Source: Trochalopteron elliotii (Eukaryota; Chordata; Aves; Passeriformes; Leiothrichidae). From it: 64,000 nt of DNA. This document shows, in pieces, positions 1 to 13,600 of this stretch; positions within the stretch are counted from its first letter, which is position 1, and every line of letters starts with the position of its first letter. Made by a program: the position numbers and the translations under genes. Under the pieces are notes generated by a model, which made no database searches, was not told the DNA's origin, and saw only the letters and a program-made list of their open reading frames with translations. The DNA lies in NCBI GenBank assembly GCA_024734555.1, contig JANPWX010000026.1:992848-1056847 (forward strand), given 5' to 3'.

Positions 1-556
1 GTTCGTGAAAGGTTGCCTTCCCTCTGGAGGAGAACTTACCTTGGGAACAAAGCAGCTTTAGTGAGATTTTGGTTTTGAAAGTTCCATTTCTACTGGGAAA
101 ACTTGTTGAGTTGTATGGGAACTGGCCCCCATGGAATGATCGTGTAGGATTTCATTATGTCCTCCGCTATGGTGCTGCCCACTAACCTAGACATATTTGC
201 TGTCTGTGTGTCCATCCTCCACAGGCAGTAAATTGCCTTGTCTAGGAATAGACACCAGCATACACCAAGTCTGGCATGCTGTCATGAAAGGTCTTGAAGG
301 CGGGCCAGAAGAGCCTCTAGTCTGTTCTTTTAGTATGGTGGTATTTGAAGCAGCATTTCTTAAATTCAGCTTTCCTGGGCCACTGAGGAATCTTCCCACT
401 CAGATTCAATCTGACCTATACCATTGTGTTGGTTTAGTATAAATAGTGAAGTGCAATTAGTAATTTTTTTTGAACTGACAACTAAAATAGCTAATTGCAT
501 GCAGAAATACACTTCTAGGTTACACAGTTTTAAAAGTTAGAAGAAAGTTTAAGATT
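1..556. other. Unannotated AT-rich DNA
   Basis: No gene or repeat is recognised. Short open frames on both strands at about 190-440 overlap each other and look like chance frames, with no protein-like motif and no splice-site pair. Confidence 0.5.
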
Positions 557-557
557 G

Positions 558-587
558 TTTTGTTTGTTTGTTTGTTTGTTTGTTTTT
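558..587. repeat. (TTTG)n microsatellite
   Basis: About seven tandem TTTG units run without interruption apart from a T-rich end. This is a simple sequence repeat and probably length-polymorphic. Confidence 0.9.
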
Positions 588-590
588 AAA

Positions 591-2338
591 GGAGGTAAGG
601 CAGTCCTGACTCTCTCCTTTAGAGGGGCCAGGACGGCTCAGCTTGCTTAGCTGAGCAAAACTTAACACCACCACAAGCATACATTAAATATGATCATATG
701 ACAATGTATTGTGGTACTGGCTTACCTTCCATGACTTAAATACTTAGCCTAGTGTTTTAGTATGAACACAGCCTAATTCAGGGTATACCCGAAAACTCCT
801 TAGCATTGTCAAGATCTGTTTACCTGATTATGAACATATTTGAGAGTCAAATGTTATACCTGTCACACCTATTTCAGTTTCAGATGGAAAAAAAAAATTC
901 TTGACATTAGCAAGAAGTTAATACCTTTCATTGATCTTGCTAAAGAATCAGTGTAAAATTCACAAATTGGAAGAAACCTTTGGAGAGGTCTAAGAATTTG
1001 TTTTAATTAACTGTAGTCTTAATTTTTAGTATGTGAAAATGAACTAGTCAGCCTTTAGATACCAATATCATTTTGTACCTTGATTTCTCTCTTTTATCTC
1101 CTCATATCCAAAGTATAATTTTCTAATTTTCTTTAGAAGCTGTAGCTTTTTCTTTCCCAGATACTTTTTGGTGAACCATTTTGTAAGATATGCTGTGTTT
1201 GTGAAGTGAAAATATTAGAAGGGATTTTTTTAGTTTTGGTTAAAGTCATGACTTTGATTTTTACCGTAAGATTCATATTTTCCAGTTCAAACCAGAAAGT
1301 TTATCCAAGTATCAATGGCACCAAGAAAAAGTGCTGCTCAGTTTACCTCAGCTAGAAATGCTGCTCAATACTATCATTACTACGATTTAAAAAATATTTG
1401 ACATTTCCCTTACAGCTGTGTCATACCTTTATTTGCTAGAGATCCAACAGACAAAATCTGCAAATGTACAGACTTAGTTCCGACTATCTTAGAGTCTTCA
1501 TTTTAAGAGGGATTTTGCAACTTTTTTTAGTGTGGGTTAATACACACAACTGCATAGAAAATAAAATTCAATATATATGCCAAAAACCTGCTTTGGTAAT
1601 GTTTATGGCGGCGTAAGAGGCATTTTAAGATGAGATTCAATCTGATAAGCAGAGGGGAGAAAGGAAAAAATAATGCTAGTATGAACACCTCATGGCTAAA
1701 AAGGATAATACTATGAATAAATATTGTGAAAGATTTATGATTCAAAAATCATGGGAACTTTTCATTTGAAAACAAATTAATTAATTTCACAGCTCTCAAT
1801 TTATGAAAGCTCTGTGGGATTGGAATTTGAAAGTAGTGAAAGGATATTAAGGATCAGTTTTCCCTTCCTGCAACTTTTAAATATGCCTGTTTGAGCACTG
1901 CCTCCATCCTTCAGTTTATGTGTGCAACACGATGTTTATTTTTTTCCCCCAGGTCATCACTGAAATGGGGAATCTAATTTCACTGGAAGATTTTCTGAGA
2001 CTTCCATGCAATACTATGAAATGGATATATATGTTATCACAAGGCTTTCACCATGTCCCCAAGGCAGACTTTTGACCTGCCCTGTGTATACCTTATTTGC
2101 ATTACAGGTTTCTATTGCATATTCAACTCTTGCTTCATGTTTGGTATTCCTAGGAATCTGCATACTTGATCACAGAAGACTCTTTGCCCTAAATGTTGTG
2201 TTTCTGAATTTAAGTAAATAATGGTAAAGGAGACTAAAATTGAAAGTTAATTTAATTCAGTACAACAGTTGACAACATAGACTGTCATATTTCTCTGCCA
2301 CTGTTGCAATATTTTACTCAAGCTGAACCACATGTTTT
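591..2338. other. Unannotated AT-rich DNA
   Basis: No gene, mobile element or RNA gene is recognised. Frames are short and interrupted on both strands. Confidence 0.5.
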
Positions 2339-2374
2339 GATTTATGGCAGTTAAAAGATTTATGGCAGTTAAAA
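2339..2374. repeat. Perfect 18-bp tandem duplication
   Basis: The unit GATTTATGGCAGTTAAAA occurs twice back to back (2339-2356 and 2357-2374) with no mismatch. This suggests a recent slippage or short tandem duplication. Confidence 0.9.
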
Positions 2375-2429
2375 TGTATTCCAATACAGGTGTGAGGAAC
2401 AGCAAGTAAGAATCTAGGCGTTCGTGTGG

Positions 2430-2544
2430 TTTTTTCTTTCTCTCTTTGTCTCTCCCTCCCTTTCTCTCTCCCTTGTGTGTCTTCTTCTCTCTTTTTCTTT
2501 CTTTTTTCTTTTTCTTTCTCTCTCTCAATCTCACTCTCTTCTCT
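2430..2544 (+). repeat. Long polypyrimidine (T/C-rich) tract
   Basis: About 115 bases are almost entirely T and C on the plus strand, in mixed CTTT, TCTC and CCCT motifs with few purines. Minus-strand open frames here translate to strings of K, E and R and are a composition artefact. Such homopurine/homopyrimidine tracts can adopt triplex (H-DNA) structures. Whether this one does is inference. Confidence 0.85.
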
Positions 2545-2547
2545 AGA

Positions 2548-4361
2548 GCTGTGCTGATTGCTTAATTTTAATATCAAGTAGAAACTCAAGGAACTGGAAA
2601 TGGAAGCTAGTGGGAAATAATGAATACAATATTAAATATTTCTATACTTTTATTTGGAAATAAAGCTAGCAATCAAAACTAGTTAAAAGATTTTCAACAC
2701 AGTGAAAATGTCATGGGGCTCTAAAATGAGTCTGCAGATGTATTAAGAATGCAGTGGCCAACCAATTACTTTTGAAAGTAATTACATTATTTCTTTGGGT
2801 GAATTGCCCTGAGACTTGTGTTTTAATTGTGATAAAGTCTTTACCTTGACATTTTTCAGCAAAAGTATTAGTGATATGGCAGCATTTATATATAATACAG
2901 CAATAACTTAGTTCAACTGTATTGGTGGGCTCAGGAATGAGTTCCTGAGCAATAGGTGCTGTTGTGTTTTGACAAGCTGTACTTGAATGATTTTTTTAAT
3001 CAGAGATATTTTAAAATTTGCTTTCTGGCTTGTTGTCTTCCATCCTTGTGTAAAGCTTTCATGTTTTCTGTGTTTGACTGTAAGTACCTGACTGAAAACA
3101 AAAGCCTTGATGTTCCCTTAACACTCACTTATAGCCATTTATTAGGTTGAATTGCAAGCAGCAAAGGGTAATAAGATCAATAAAAGTGCAAGGTGAATTT
3201 CTTTTTTAACAACCATGCACCTTTCTATAAGGAAGAGTTGTGACAACAGCCACTGCTATTAGTCATGTGCTCAGCTCAGCCATGTTCTTAGTTGTGCATT
3301 GAACAGTGCTTGCTTTTTAGCAGCAAATGGGTCAGTTCTGAAGCAAGAGAAAGCCTCTAAATCATTAAAAAGACCTGTTATCTCTATAACAGCATGTATG
3401 GATAATGGACCTGCTAATAATTGTGCTTATCCTGTTGTGTGTTTTCCCAGTTTTCGCAATGTTAGTGAGGGAGGAAACAAATTTTCAGTTGAAGCTAAAA
3501 TGTTGAAGGATAATTGAATACTGCCTCTCTGTTAGTGGAGTTTTCTCCCTCAGTATGTAATTGAATGGGCAGGTATGAGTGCAGCAAAGGTAAAACAAAA
3601 AGCTCTGGTTTAAAAGAGGATCAACTTTAAAATCATATCAACTTTAAATTATATCTTAATTTCAGCAATGGTCTAGGTGATGAGTATGTTTGTGGAAGTC
3701 ACTTTGAAGGCTCTGATACTTCATCTATACTCCTTTTAGTATGCAAGCCAGGATGGTTAAAGTTAGCTTGGGATTGCATGTAAGAAAGATTTGCATCTTT
3801 GGAACATACAACAGATGTTAACTTTGACTTTTGGTATTCACTTTTCAGCGTATGAGAAACAGACAGACTACATAAAAATTCTGTCTTTCTCAAAGAAACA
3901 ATCAAGAATTCAAAATACTAAAACCAGATGCTTTTTTAAATCTCTGTAGACCAATGTCCTGTCCGAGATGATCTCTTAAATTTTATCTGTCTTTTTTTGG
4001 GGGGGGAGTTGTTTTCCTTAGGGCACAGGACGGCACTAATATTTTTCAGTGCTAAAACTTATACTGCTGGGTATTATAAATATTTACAGGGCTACAAGTA
4101 AAGAGAAGATATGAGATTAAAATAACCACAGCTTTCATTAAGTCTGCCTACATACAAAAAAAGTTCAAAATTGGGGTACAAGGGCTGTATCAACAAAATA
4201 ACAGCAGTGTCTGTTATAGAATTATGATGAATGTTTACACATTTTGTCTCTGAAGCACAAAAAGATTTTTTTCTGCTTTTGATTGCACAGCATTGGAATA
4301 ATTAAAGCAATGTGCTTTTCAGACACAACCTTCTTATTGATATAATTAATTGGAAATTCTA
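2548..4361. other. Unannotated AT-rich DNA
   Basis: Nothing recognised. A short T/G-run junction lies at about 3992-4007. The short plus-strand frame at 3299-3517 lacks a usable donor site and has no protein-like motif. Confidence 0.5.
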
Positions 4362-4365
4362 CTTA

Positions 4366-4759
4366 CAGGAAAGGGAACGAAATCTTGCAATTTCAATGAG
4401 GATTAATTGGGTAAGCTTCGGTCCCTCTCCCTGCACTTCTTGTCATCCCATTGACTTTCATGATTTTCACTTGGTCTCAGAAGTTGTCCTTTCATTTTTT
4501 CTACATTTCATTTTTTCTGCTTCCTCTCCTCACTGTTTGTTTACATTTCTTCCCTGATTTCAGGATTTGAATGGGAACAGTTTGGGTGAGTTTTGGTCCT
4601 TTCCAATGGCCCTGATTTCATCTCAGTCCATTTGGTTGTAATCAGTGCATTTCCAAATTTTCTGTGTTTTTTCAGTTGCACTGTTTTTTGATCATATCTC
4701 CTTTCCAGAGGATTTGTTGGACTTGGTTCTCTGTTTTCAAGATTTCGTTCCCTTTCCTG
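4366..4759. mobile_element. Candidate 394-bp TIR element (MITE-like, TA-flanked)
   Basis: The segment starts CAGGAAAGGGAACG and ends with its exact reverse complement. The perfect inverted match covers 4362-4387 against 4738-4763 (26 bp), including a TA on each side (4364-4365 and 4760-4761). CAGG...CCTG ends with a TA target duplication are typical of Tc1/mariner and pogo-type DNA transposons. At under 400 bp with no transposase frame it would be a non-autonomous copy. Inside, 4402-4430 and 4578-4605 share a loose direct repeat (GGGTRAGYTTYGGTCC-like). The match runs 2 bp beyond the TA on each side, so the true end could differ. I do not recognise a named family. Confidence 0.45.
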
Positions 4760-4763
4760 TAAG

Positions 4764-6384
4764 GAAGACTTTCCTTCCAGGAAACAATATATCTTTTCTT
4801 TGGGCCCTGCTGTCATGTTGGTTGAATAATTTTATAACCTTGCATAGTAGGGCAATATTTATGAAACTTTGCTGATTGAATCTTGTGCACGTCATGGTTG
4901 TAGAAATTCTTGTCATATTTGCTTAATTTTTTACATAGTTATGAATTCTCATTAAAGGGAGCTAGATAAGTGAGAAGGAGAAAACCCCAAAGAATAAACG
5001 AGGCATTTTGAATTTTCACTTTTATTTTGAGAACAGCTAAGTTGTGAAATGCAAAGAAGGGAGAGAATTCTGGTAAATACTAATTAATAATATAACCTTT
5101 TTTATGACCCAGAAGTGCTCTGAGGAAGCTTAATTTGGTTGAGACTGATGATTTTGTTTTTTAATTACATTTCACAAGATATAAAAATGATAATCATGTT
5201 GGTTTTTATAACTAAAATAACAAAGACAAAATATTAAAAAAAAAAACAACTGAAGTGTGATCTCTCTTTAAGAATCGAACTATGTACCAAAAGTGTGGAA
5301 AAAAGTGTGAACGAAGGAAAGTGATAATATTTGCTTTATTAAAAGTGAAAAATGGAAGGAAGAGAATTAAAAAACTGGAATGATGGATTATAAATCCATC
5401 CAGATTATATATAATCTCCATCTTTACAGATTAAATTTGTTTTGTGAAACTGAAGTAGTGCCATCTTGTATAATTTTTTTTTCTCCACCATTATATTATG
5501 ATGTCTGTCACATTTCTGTTGTGCATTATCTATTCTTTCATATTTTTTTTCTGATTTCTGCTTATGGTTTCATTTTATACAGAAATATGATTTTATATAT
5601 ATTTCTAGGTCTCTTACATGTGTTTCTGTAAATATTTTCTAAATGCGCAGTATTTCTATACATAGTCCATATTCATATATGTCCATATATGTCCATATAT
5701 AGACAACATATATTTTTCCATATACAATTTCTCTGTATTTGTAGATTTTAATGTAACATTGTAGATGGAAATTAAATGCAGTTGTGTGTATAGATATGAT
5801 TCTTCTATATAGGCTACTTACACAAATATTTTGGCTGCAATTAGCAGTCATTTAATCATTTATATTTTACCTTAATCTGACATTCCTGTCCTTGTTCTGG
5901 AACCTTTCCTGGTCCACTGTTTCCAGTGAGTTACAATAAAACTGATCTTTAGCTAGATTGTTGTAGATTTTTCTTAGCCAAATAGACATTATGATGTTTC
6001 TGTAGATATCAAGTATGTAGTGGTTGCTGTTATAGGCGGATTAAAGTTTGTCATGTGCATTTGTACTACTGTGATTTATGTGCGTCTCTCCATTATTTGT
6101 AATTCTCTCTATAATTTGTAATTACAAATCTTTTGATTTGTAAATCAAGAGATGGGAGATATGGTTTGTTCAAAACCTGCTAAGTAATTTCTTTGTTTAA
6201 TTCTGCATAGGAGAGTGCCAAATCAACACAGGTATTTTAAAAATGTCTGGATTTATATGCAGTAACATTTTTTTTTGTTGCTCTACAAATTTAGTGATCC
6301 CTAGGACATGCTTGAGAACAAGTCTTCAAGGCTAAAAAACAGTGTTAACTCAGAGGTGACAGATCAATAATTTATTTATGGACT
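4764..6384. other. Unannotated, strongly AT-rich DNA
   Basis: No gene recognised. It contains a short 10-bp-period CATATATGTC repeat at about 5673-5700 and a perfect 16-bp palindrome, ATTTGTAATTACAAAT, at about 6114-6129. Open frames here consist of F, I, L, Y and K codons and are compositional. Confidence 0.5.
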
Positions 6385-6620
6385 AATTGGAGGCAAAAGC
6401 CAGGGGCCCTGCTGTGGAAGGGCAGCGTGGAGGAAAGCGGGCACTAATGGCCTTTGCCACCTGCTCTGCAGAGCGAGCACTGTGGCGGTCAGTCAGCTCT
6501 CCACCTGGACTTGCCCAAATAAAGTCACCCTACTAAATTTCTTCTGCTGGTTTTAGAAAACCCGCTCTGAGCTTCTGCTCTTGAATGACAGAAATAAAAA
6601 CAGCACTTGGGGGACAAGCA
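6385..6620. other. GC/CpG-richer islet, possible regulatory element
   Basis: The 60 bases from 6421 are 38/60 G+C, set in sequence that is mostly A+T, with four CpGs in about 110 bp. The islet carries CACCTG E-box motifs (near 6458 and 6502) and follows a TTTATTTATGGACTAATTGG homeodomain-like string at 6371-6390. No frame here looks coding. It could be a conserved enhancer, an unrecognised exon or an old repeat; the sequence alone does not decide. Confidence 0.25.
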
Positions 6621-9600
6621 GAAAGCAAACTGTATCCCTTGGCTTTTCTAGCTGCTTCTTCCATTGACCTTTTGGGGAAACATTTAGCTAACTAATATTT
6701 TTAGAAGTCTTAATCTCTGTGTAAGGAGAAGAGGATAGTGATTGTTTTTGTTATAGAAACAATTAAAGTTTTTATGCACAAAACTTGCTTGTGGTTTAGC
6801 CATGTTATTGATTAATAAAAAAATCCTTATCTAGAGAAATAAACTCTAATGGTTAATAGAAATGGTAATATTACCTTTTACAAACCTTCACATATCAGAC
6901 TTTTGAAGGCAATTAACATTTAAAAATAATAGACTAATCCTTGCTGTTGTACAATTATTCTATTTACTTTAAAATAAACATGTTAGAAACATAGTTTTCT
7001 TTTACAAGCCTGAACTGAAATCGAGGAGGTTTATTCAAAAGGTTACCTATCCTGTGAAGTATTTTTGTCCTGGAATGCGGCATGGTTTAAAGCCAGTCTT
7101 GCCCCAATGGCTCTCTTTGATCTTTATTCTGTTCATGGGAAAACTGTGAACTCAATATGTTGGGTTTTTTATTTGAAAAATTAAAGCTGTTGCTCATGTT
7201 GGTCTTTGAGTTGGCTCTTTCAGCCTGTGCTTTAACTACCAACCAAGGGACCTTGACAAAATTTTTGTGATTCATATATACCACAATGCACACAGTTTAT
7301 ATGAATGTATTTTGAAATACAGTCTTACACGTCCCAGTTAGAAGCACTAGTCTGTGTATTTGTTGAAGGCAATGTGGTTCCCTTGATTTTGAGGGAAGTT
7401 CACATAAGAAAAGAAAAGCAAAGCACACCAGCTGTCTATGAAATGTTCATTACCATACAGACCTTATCTCTGACTGATTCTATTTTTATTACTCCTGAAA
7501 GGCTGAGCCACACAAATAAACAATGAAAACAGCAATGATTTTTAATGATTTCTCTTACATCTAGAAACCAGATTGGACCCACAGGGATAGTGTCCATCCA
7601 TCTTCTATTTCTTATTAGTCTTATTTTGGTTTTATTCATTATCATATTCCATTAAAATATTTTATTTTAGTTGTCATTTAGTAATGTGCCAGCATCTGTC
7701 ATGAGGCCTTTATTTTTATTATTGTTTTTTCTTTATTGCCAGAGGAATGTAAAATGAAGTGCCTTGCTTTGATAGAGCTTTTTTATTTACTGTTTTCCTT
7801 TGGCAGATGTGATTTATGTATCTGTAGTCTGCATGTTGTGTGAGATGGCAATTCAAGGGAATGAGCCTTGCACTTGGAATAAGGCCTGTACTGTCTCAGC
7901 TGTAATAAGGGAATTAATTCTGTTGTCTTGGCCCTATCCTTTGAGTTGAGAAATTGAGAAATTCTGTCTTCTCTGCTTGAAAGGACTGTTACATATGGAG
8001 AATGGAGTTATTAGTCATAACTTCATGAAATTTTTAACATATTTGTTTTTCTCCTTCTCAGGTTTATGAAGAAGTAAGCCTTTGCTGTTATTTTCTGGTG
8101 TATACATAATTAATATTCTGAAATGAGAAACAAAAAATGAACTGAATTTGTTTTTTTTTACAGTGAAAACAACTTTTTTTACATTAACTTGGAATCTCAC
8201 TACGGGGAACTAACACATGTGAAATACTTGAGAACAAATTCAGACATACATACGTTTGCAATGTAAATTTACTTTGAGTAAGGCATATATTCACCTTCCA
8301 AAGGTCAACGAGGGCAGAATGGTGCTATCCATGTTATTGCAGAAGTGCATTCAATCTGTATGAAATCCAGATATGTATCTCTTGCTGCTTGAGAAGTCCT
8401 TAGGTATTGCACACCAGACCTAACATAAGTTAGGTTTCTGCAGTTGTCTAGGTGCAGCATTTTGTGCATTGCCTTTTGCTCCTTTGGGTTTTCCTGATTT
8501 AGGCTCCTCTTTGGGTGATATAGCCCAAATGACCAGGGTGATACAAGCCAGCTGAAATATGGTCCAGTGCTCTACGTTTCACCTCTAGTATGTTCTGATT
8601 TTATAATGTGACACAGTATTTCAGGGAAGGTGCTTCCCAAGAGAAGTTATGAACTTTGCATGAAAAGTGCCCACATGGTTTGGAATTGTTAAAAAAAAAA
8701 AAAAGTAATCTGCAAATATAGGTGGTCTTGAACAATTAGTAACTTGAATGGTGTCCTGATAGTTGTTTACTGATAATACGTATTTGTGACTATACAAGAC
8801 AACTGAAATAATGATAAAATCGCATCTGTTTTGTAACATGTCCTGGTAGGTATTTTCAGCTTTTTAAACACTTGTCATATCATAGATTTAGATGTGTAAT
8901 CTAATTCCATTTCCAATAATAGATGTTATATTTGGAGTGATAGTTATTTCTTTTATAGAAATTTGGAGGTTTTATAATATAGAGAATAATTAAAAACTTA
9001 ATTTTCACAGGAAATGTATAAATTAATGTACTTTATAAAAGCCTGAAGATTCTTTCTACCCCAAAATTTTCCATTTTGCTCTTTCTGTATAATCTGATTT
9101 AGGGGGGATTTTTTCCTCCCATTGGCTATGTCAATTAAAGTAACATCAAGTTGAAAGAAGATATAAAGTATTATTTACCAAACTATATTATGCGTTTAAG
9201 CAGCTTTAGGTACCCATTTTGCTTCTGCCAGGTTCAGAGATTTCAAACTGTCATTTAAGATATATTTTCTGCAGTTTTGACCTTGAGCAATAGTAAAAAT
9301 AATTTCAATGTAAACAGAAATCTTCCCCAGATGGATTGTGCAGAATTGCCAAAGGGATATGGCTGTGAAAGGCAACATTCCTGCAGGTAATTTGTGAGAG
9401 ATATATAGAGCATAAAATATTTGCTACATTGTTTATTTTTAACAACAGAATCAAAGAGTGTAGGACTGGATAAGTCTTCTGACTCACAGAACCCTGTCCC
9501 TTTTTCTGCAAATGTATTAGAAATGTATTATAAATTAGTTGGCTGTATTTTTGAGAGCAGAGACTTTGAATCATAGCACAATTTCCTTTGGTGACAGGTA

Positions 9601-10299
9601 AGCAGCTTGGTGGCGTTTCAAAGATGAAATGCCCTTATGAAACACCCTGGAAATGGATGAGTAGACTTGTACAACCTCTCCTTCCTCAAAGCACATGAGA
9701 AGTTGCACCCTACCTTGGAGAGAGATATAGGCTTTGATGTGTGGGAAACAGTATGAAGTGGACTGGATCCCACCCCATTATATATACAGCATTTCAGTTT
9801 GGAAGATAAGATATATAAAAATACTGTAGAAAATCATTATTTTCTCTGATAACTGAAAAGTGACTTTGAACTTGAAGCTGAACTTTCCTAATATATGTTG
9901 GTGACGAAATGCTGGTGTGTGCGTAGTGGTGTAGAGAATTAAAATGCAATGGATTTTGTTATACCCAAAACATCTTGCTAGCAGAGGTTAAAATGGGCAG
10001 TAAGTGCAGCAGTTTATGGAACAAACTTTCTTGGCAGTGCTGTAGAGGCCTGTGCCAGAAGAGTGTGATGAAATAGAATACAAATTTAAGTGATATATCA
10101 CTGACTTATTATGTTTATGTTAATGTCTACTTTCACCAAACAATTCTCCGGAACCTGATGTTCACCTCATATTTCCATTACCCATTATTAGCTAGCCTGC
10201 ATCTGAAATAGATGGGAGTCTTTTTTGGAGCTGCTTTTTACCCTACTGTATGAAGCAAAAGGTACCTAACACCAAAGCCTTCTGTGGAATGAAGTTTTT
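6621..10299. other. Unannotated AT-rich DNA
   Basis: No gene or mobile element recognised. It includes an A-run at 8691-8704. Frames on both strands are short. Confidence 0.5.
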
Positions 10300-10672
10300 G
10301 GTCAATAGTACATAAATGGAGCTGGTGGAAGAACTGTGAACCAAAAAAAAAAAAATTGAACTGCAAAAAGGAGAAAATGTGATATGTGGCTTGGAAAATG
10401 TGTCAGCTATATGCACATTGGAATAAAATTAACTTTGAAACCTCAGCAGAAATAAATAGGAGCCATGCTCACAAATCATCTTAGCAAATAAAAACACACT
10501 AACTGTTGATTCATCTTACCTAGGAGAGCAGATGGGTTGTTGTTTTGTTTTAGTTTTCAAGAAATAATGCACTGTGCCTTCAGGCACTGATTCTGAAATA
10601 ATGATACATTTTAAAACCTGATAAGATTATATAAAACTAACACTACTCCTAATAACTGTGTCTTAAATTCTC
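10300..10672 (+). repeat. Left arm of a 3.3-kb-spaced inverted duplication
   Basis: The core 10389-10644 is almost identical to the reverse complement of 13981-14232. I count four substitutions and one 4-bp indel over about 252 aligned bases, and one 60-base stretch (10401-10460) is identical. Similarity fades rather than stopping: outward to about 10300 (TAGTACATAAATGGAG against TAGTATATAAATGGAG) and inward to about 10672 (GTCTTAAATT shared). The family is not recognised. It could be a dispersed repeat present twice, a duplicated conserved element, or palindrome arms kept alike by gene conversion. Confidence 0.9.
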
Positions 10673-13600
10673 TCAAGTTCTGCTTTGTAATCAATGTTTC
10701 ACATGTCAATAATTGGTATCAATAACTACTATAATAACCTAAGAGAGCCTGCTAATGGTGCTACAGTGATACACAGCAGAGTCCCATGAGAAGGAACAAC
10801 TGTAGCTTTGCCATTTCTTGTGACAAAGAAGAATACATTATTAGGAATTGAGTAGTGGAAATCTTGTATATTACTTTTTAAAAATTAAAGAATGAAAAGA
10901 ACTACGCCTATTTAACTGTACTTATTTTTGTACTTATTGAAATATTTTGTCACGGACTGAAATTTCCAGAGAACTGAATCTTCAAAACTTGCTGTCCCAG
11001 AGATTTATTGTGCTTCTTAAGGGGAAGATAAAAAATAATTTGTAGAGCAGAAGAAGTTAAGACTGCTTACACATGCACAGAGTTGTATTAAGACTCAAAT
11101 TACATTCTGTGCCTTCAAGGTTATTTGGACTGCAGGTTATTATGTTCAGTTTAGCTGTTACTGGTAGAACAATTATATTTTAGGCTTGATGTTTATACTT
11201 GCTTTTAAAGGATTAAATTAAAGCTGCGGTTGAAGGGATTAAAGTCACCTGGCTTCCCCCCCACCCCATTTAATTAATTAAAATTGAACTTTGAGGTTAA
11301 AACTTATTAATAAAATGTAAAATTTAAAGTTCTGCTACCCTGGAAAAACGAATGTGCTGTGCCAAGAAGTCCATTAGTTAAGTTTCTTCTTTTCTCCTGC
11401 AATCCTTGGTGTTTAAAGGACATTCAGAGAGAAGGAAACCTGGACAGAGGACTTTGACTTACAACACAATAAGAGCTGAATTTTCCAGCTATGATCCTGT
11501 AGCCTCCTTCTGTTTTCACGTAATTTGATTACATTTCCTTCAGTGTTTTTAGGAGATATTAAAAACAATAAGAAGAAATAAACAAAGACACAAACCTGAG
11601 TCCTCAGAAAACAATTAAGTATCCCAGTTTTTGTTTTGATCCATGCCATTCTTCTTTCAAGACAGTCATGCATCAAGTGCTCCAAGATTCAGTGCATCAG
11701 AATGCATAGCAGCATTAATATGCAATAAATCTTAGTACACAGCACTGAGAAAAAGAGATACAATTTCCTCAGGCTAAGAATTTAAAATTTGAACTGCATG
11801 TTTTCTCAGAGTGGTGGATTTTCAAACTGTTTCTTCTTCCTCTACAGATGATGAACAGTTTTTCCAGACAAAGGATATAATATAGGAAGGTGGTAATTCC
11901 AGTATCCAGGATACTGGAGCAGCCTTGATAACCCAGTTTAAAATATTGCTCTACATCCATATAGCTTTTAATTATTTCCTTCATAATGTGCGATACTTCA
12001 TCTGCAGTCATTGCAAAACCATTTTTGTTTTATATATTACAGGTTTTTATTTTATAAGTTAAATTAAATTGAATTTATTTTACTTTTGACCATGTTGTTG
12101 AATTAAATCTCTTTGGAATGGTTAGAAATGCCAGGTGTTTGTCTACCTAATAAGCTAATACTGCACAGCTTTAAATTTATTTTCTTGTGTGTTCATATCG
12201 TAAAAACCTTGAACCATACTAGCTCAGTCTTTATCTCTAGTCTTTTCATAATGCCATTTACCATTCTTTTGGCCTGACTGGAGTGTGTGCCATCTGAAAT
12301 CATATTTCTTATTGCATGGCTATTAATACTTCTTAAAACCTTTTTTCCAAGGACCCTGTCAGAAGGAATTTCAAGGTCCCAAGGGATTATATCTGCTTGT
12401 TTCCTTTTGTGCATCTTGTCTTAGTCTTTTGCAAAAAGAATACTTGTATTTATAGAATGCCTGCTCAATGAAACTTTTAAGTCTGTTGCCTGATATTTTC
12501 ATATTTTGCTGTGTCACTCTTGTTCACTTTCTTGGTATGAAGCAAGTAACTTTTTCTAAGTTTGAAGCTCTTTCAATTCCTGTTAGACCATTTTGCAAAC
12601 ACCTAGAGAATATGCACTGCACATTTGTCTGGAATTAGGGATGTGACATCACACTGATTCTGCTCAACTCATTTGCTGATTCATTTCTGTTAAATATAAC
12701 TTCAAAATCATACTTTTCTACCACAATTTTTTTTTAATTTAGAAAAGATTTTTTAACATTTATTTTCTTGTCTAACAAATTTTGATCTGTTCTATCTCAA
12801 TCTTTTTTGTATATTATTTCAAAAGGTAATTTCATTACATCAAATCTGTTTATAGATGCAGCTGTGTGATGCTTAGCTCCCTAGCCAGGTTAAGCCACAA
12901 TATATGGAAATTTGGTTTATTGGTGCTGTAAGGCTTGTTTTACTGTGATAAGAGAAACTTTGCTACATTTGCAGAGTTAGTAGGGCAGGCTTCCTTTATC
13001 ATCCCAGCAACAGTCTTGGTCCCGGAGAGGAGGTGTTGGCTTTTCTTGCAGATTAGCAGCTCTGTGCTTTGACCCAGGTTGTTTTTGTCCTACGCTCACT
13101 AGTCAGAAAAAAGTGTGTTTGTGTAAAAGAGTTAAGCATGGGTCAATATAGCTTTGGTAGTTGTTTGACACTTGTCTTCAAATGATTTTCTTTAAAGCTG
13201 TTAATGAAGAGCTTATCATATTTTGGGTCTGGTTTGATGTTGGTAATAATCACTGCAGAATTCACTGACCTAACTCAATGATTTTATGTCCCCTACTAAC
13301 TCACTTCAAAAAACTTTTGAAAAACTTCTGTGTTTTTTTGTCTTGTTTTTTTTTCAGGGGTTGCAATCTGCGCTCTCAAAGCTAATAGAACTGAAATAGC
13401 TGGTACAGGGATTTTATCCAAGTTATGACAGCTGAAAAGTGATGCGGGCCTTCTGATTGCATATTTACCTAATCATGCCACTTAAATGCAGGAGGACCAA
13501 AAGGATCCTGAGTGTGCTGTGGCTTTTACACAACTGAAAGTCTAATTCAGAACTCATTAAGTCAAGAGAATTATATACTGATTTTGTTAACTTGTAGTAA

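Noticed and set aside
2247..2589. Two overlapping minus-strand frames rich in K, E and R
   Set aside because: They are the translation of the pyrimidine tract and so an artefact of simple sequence.
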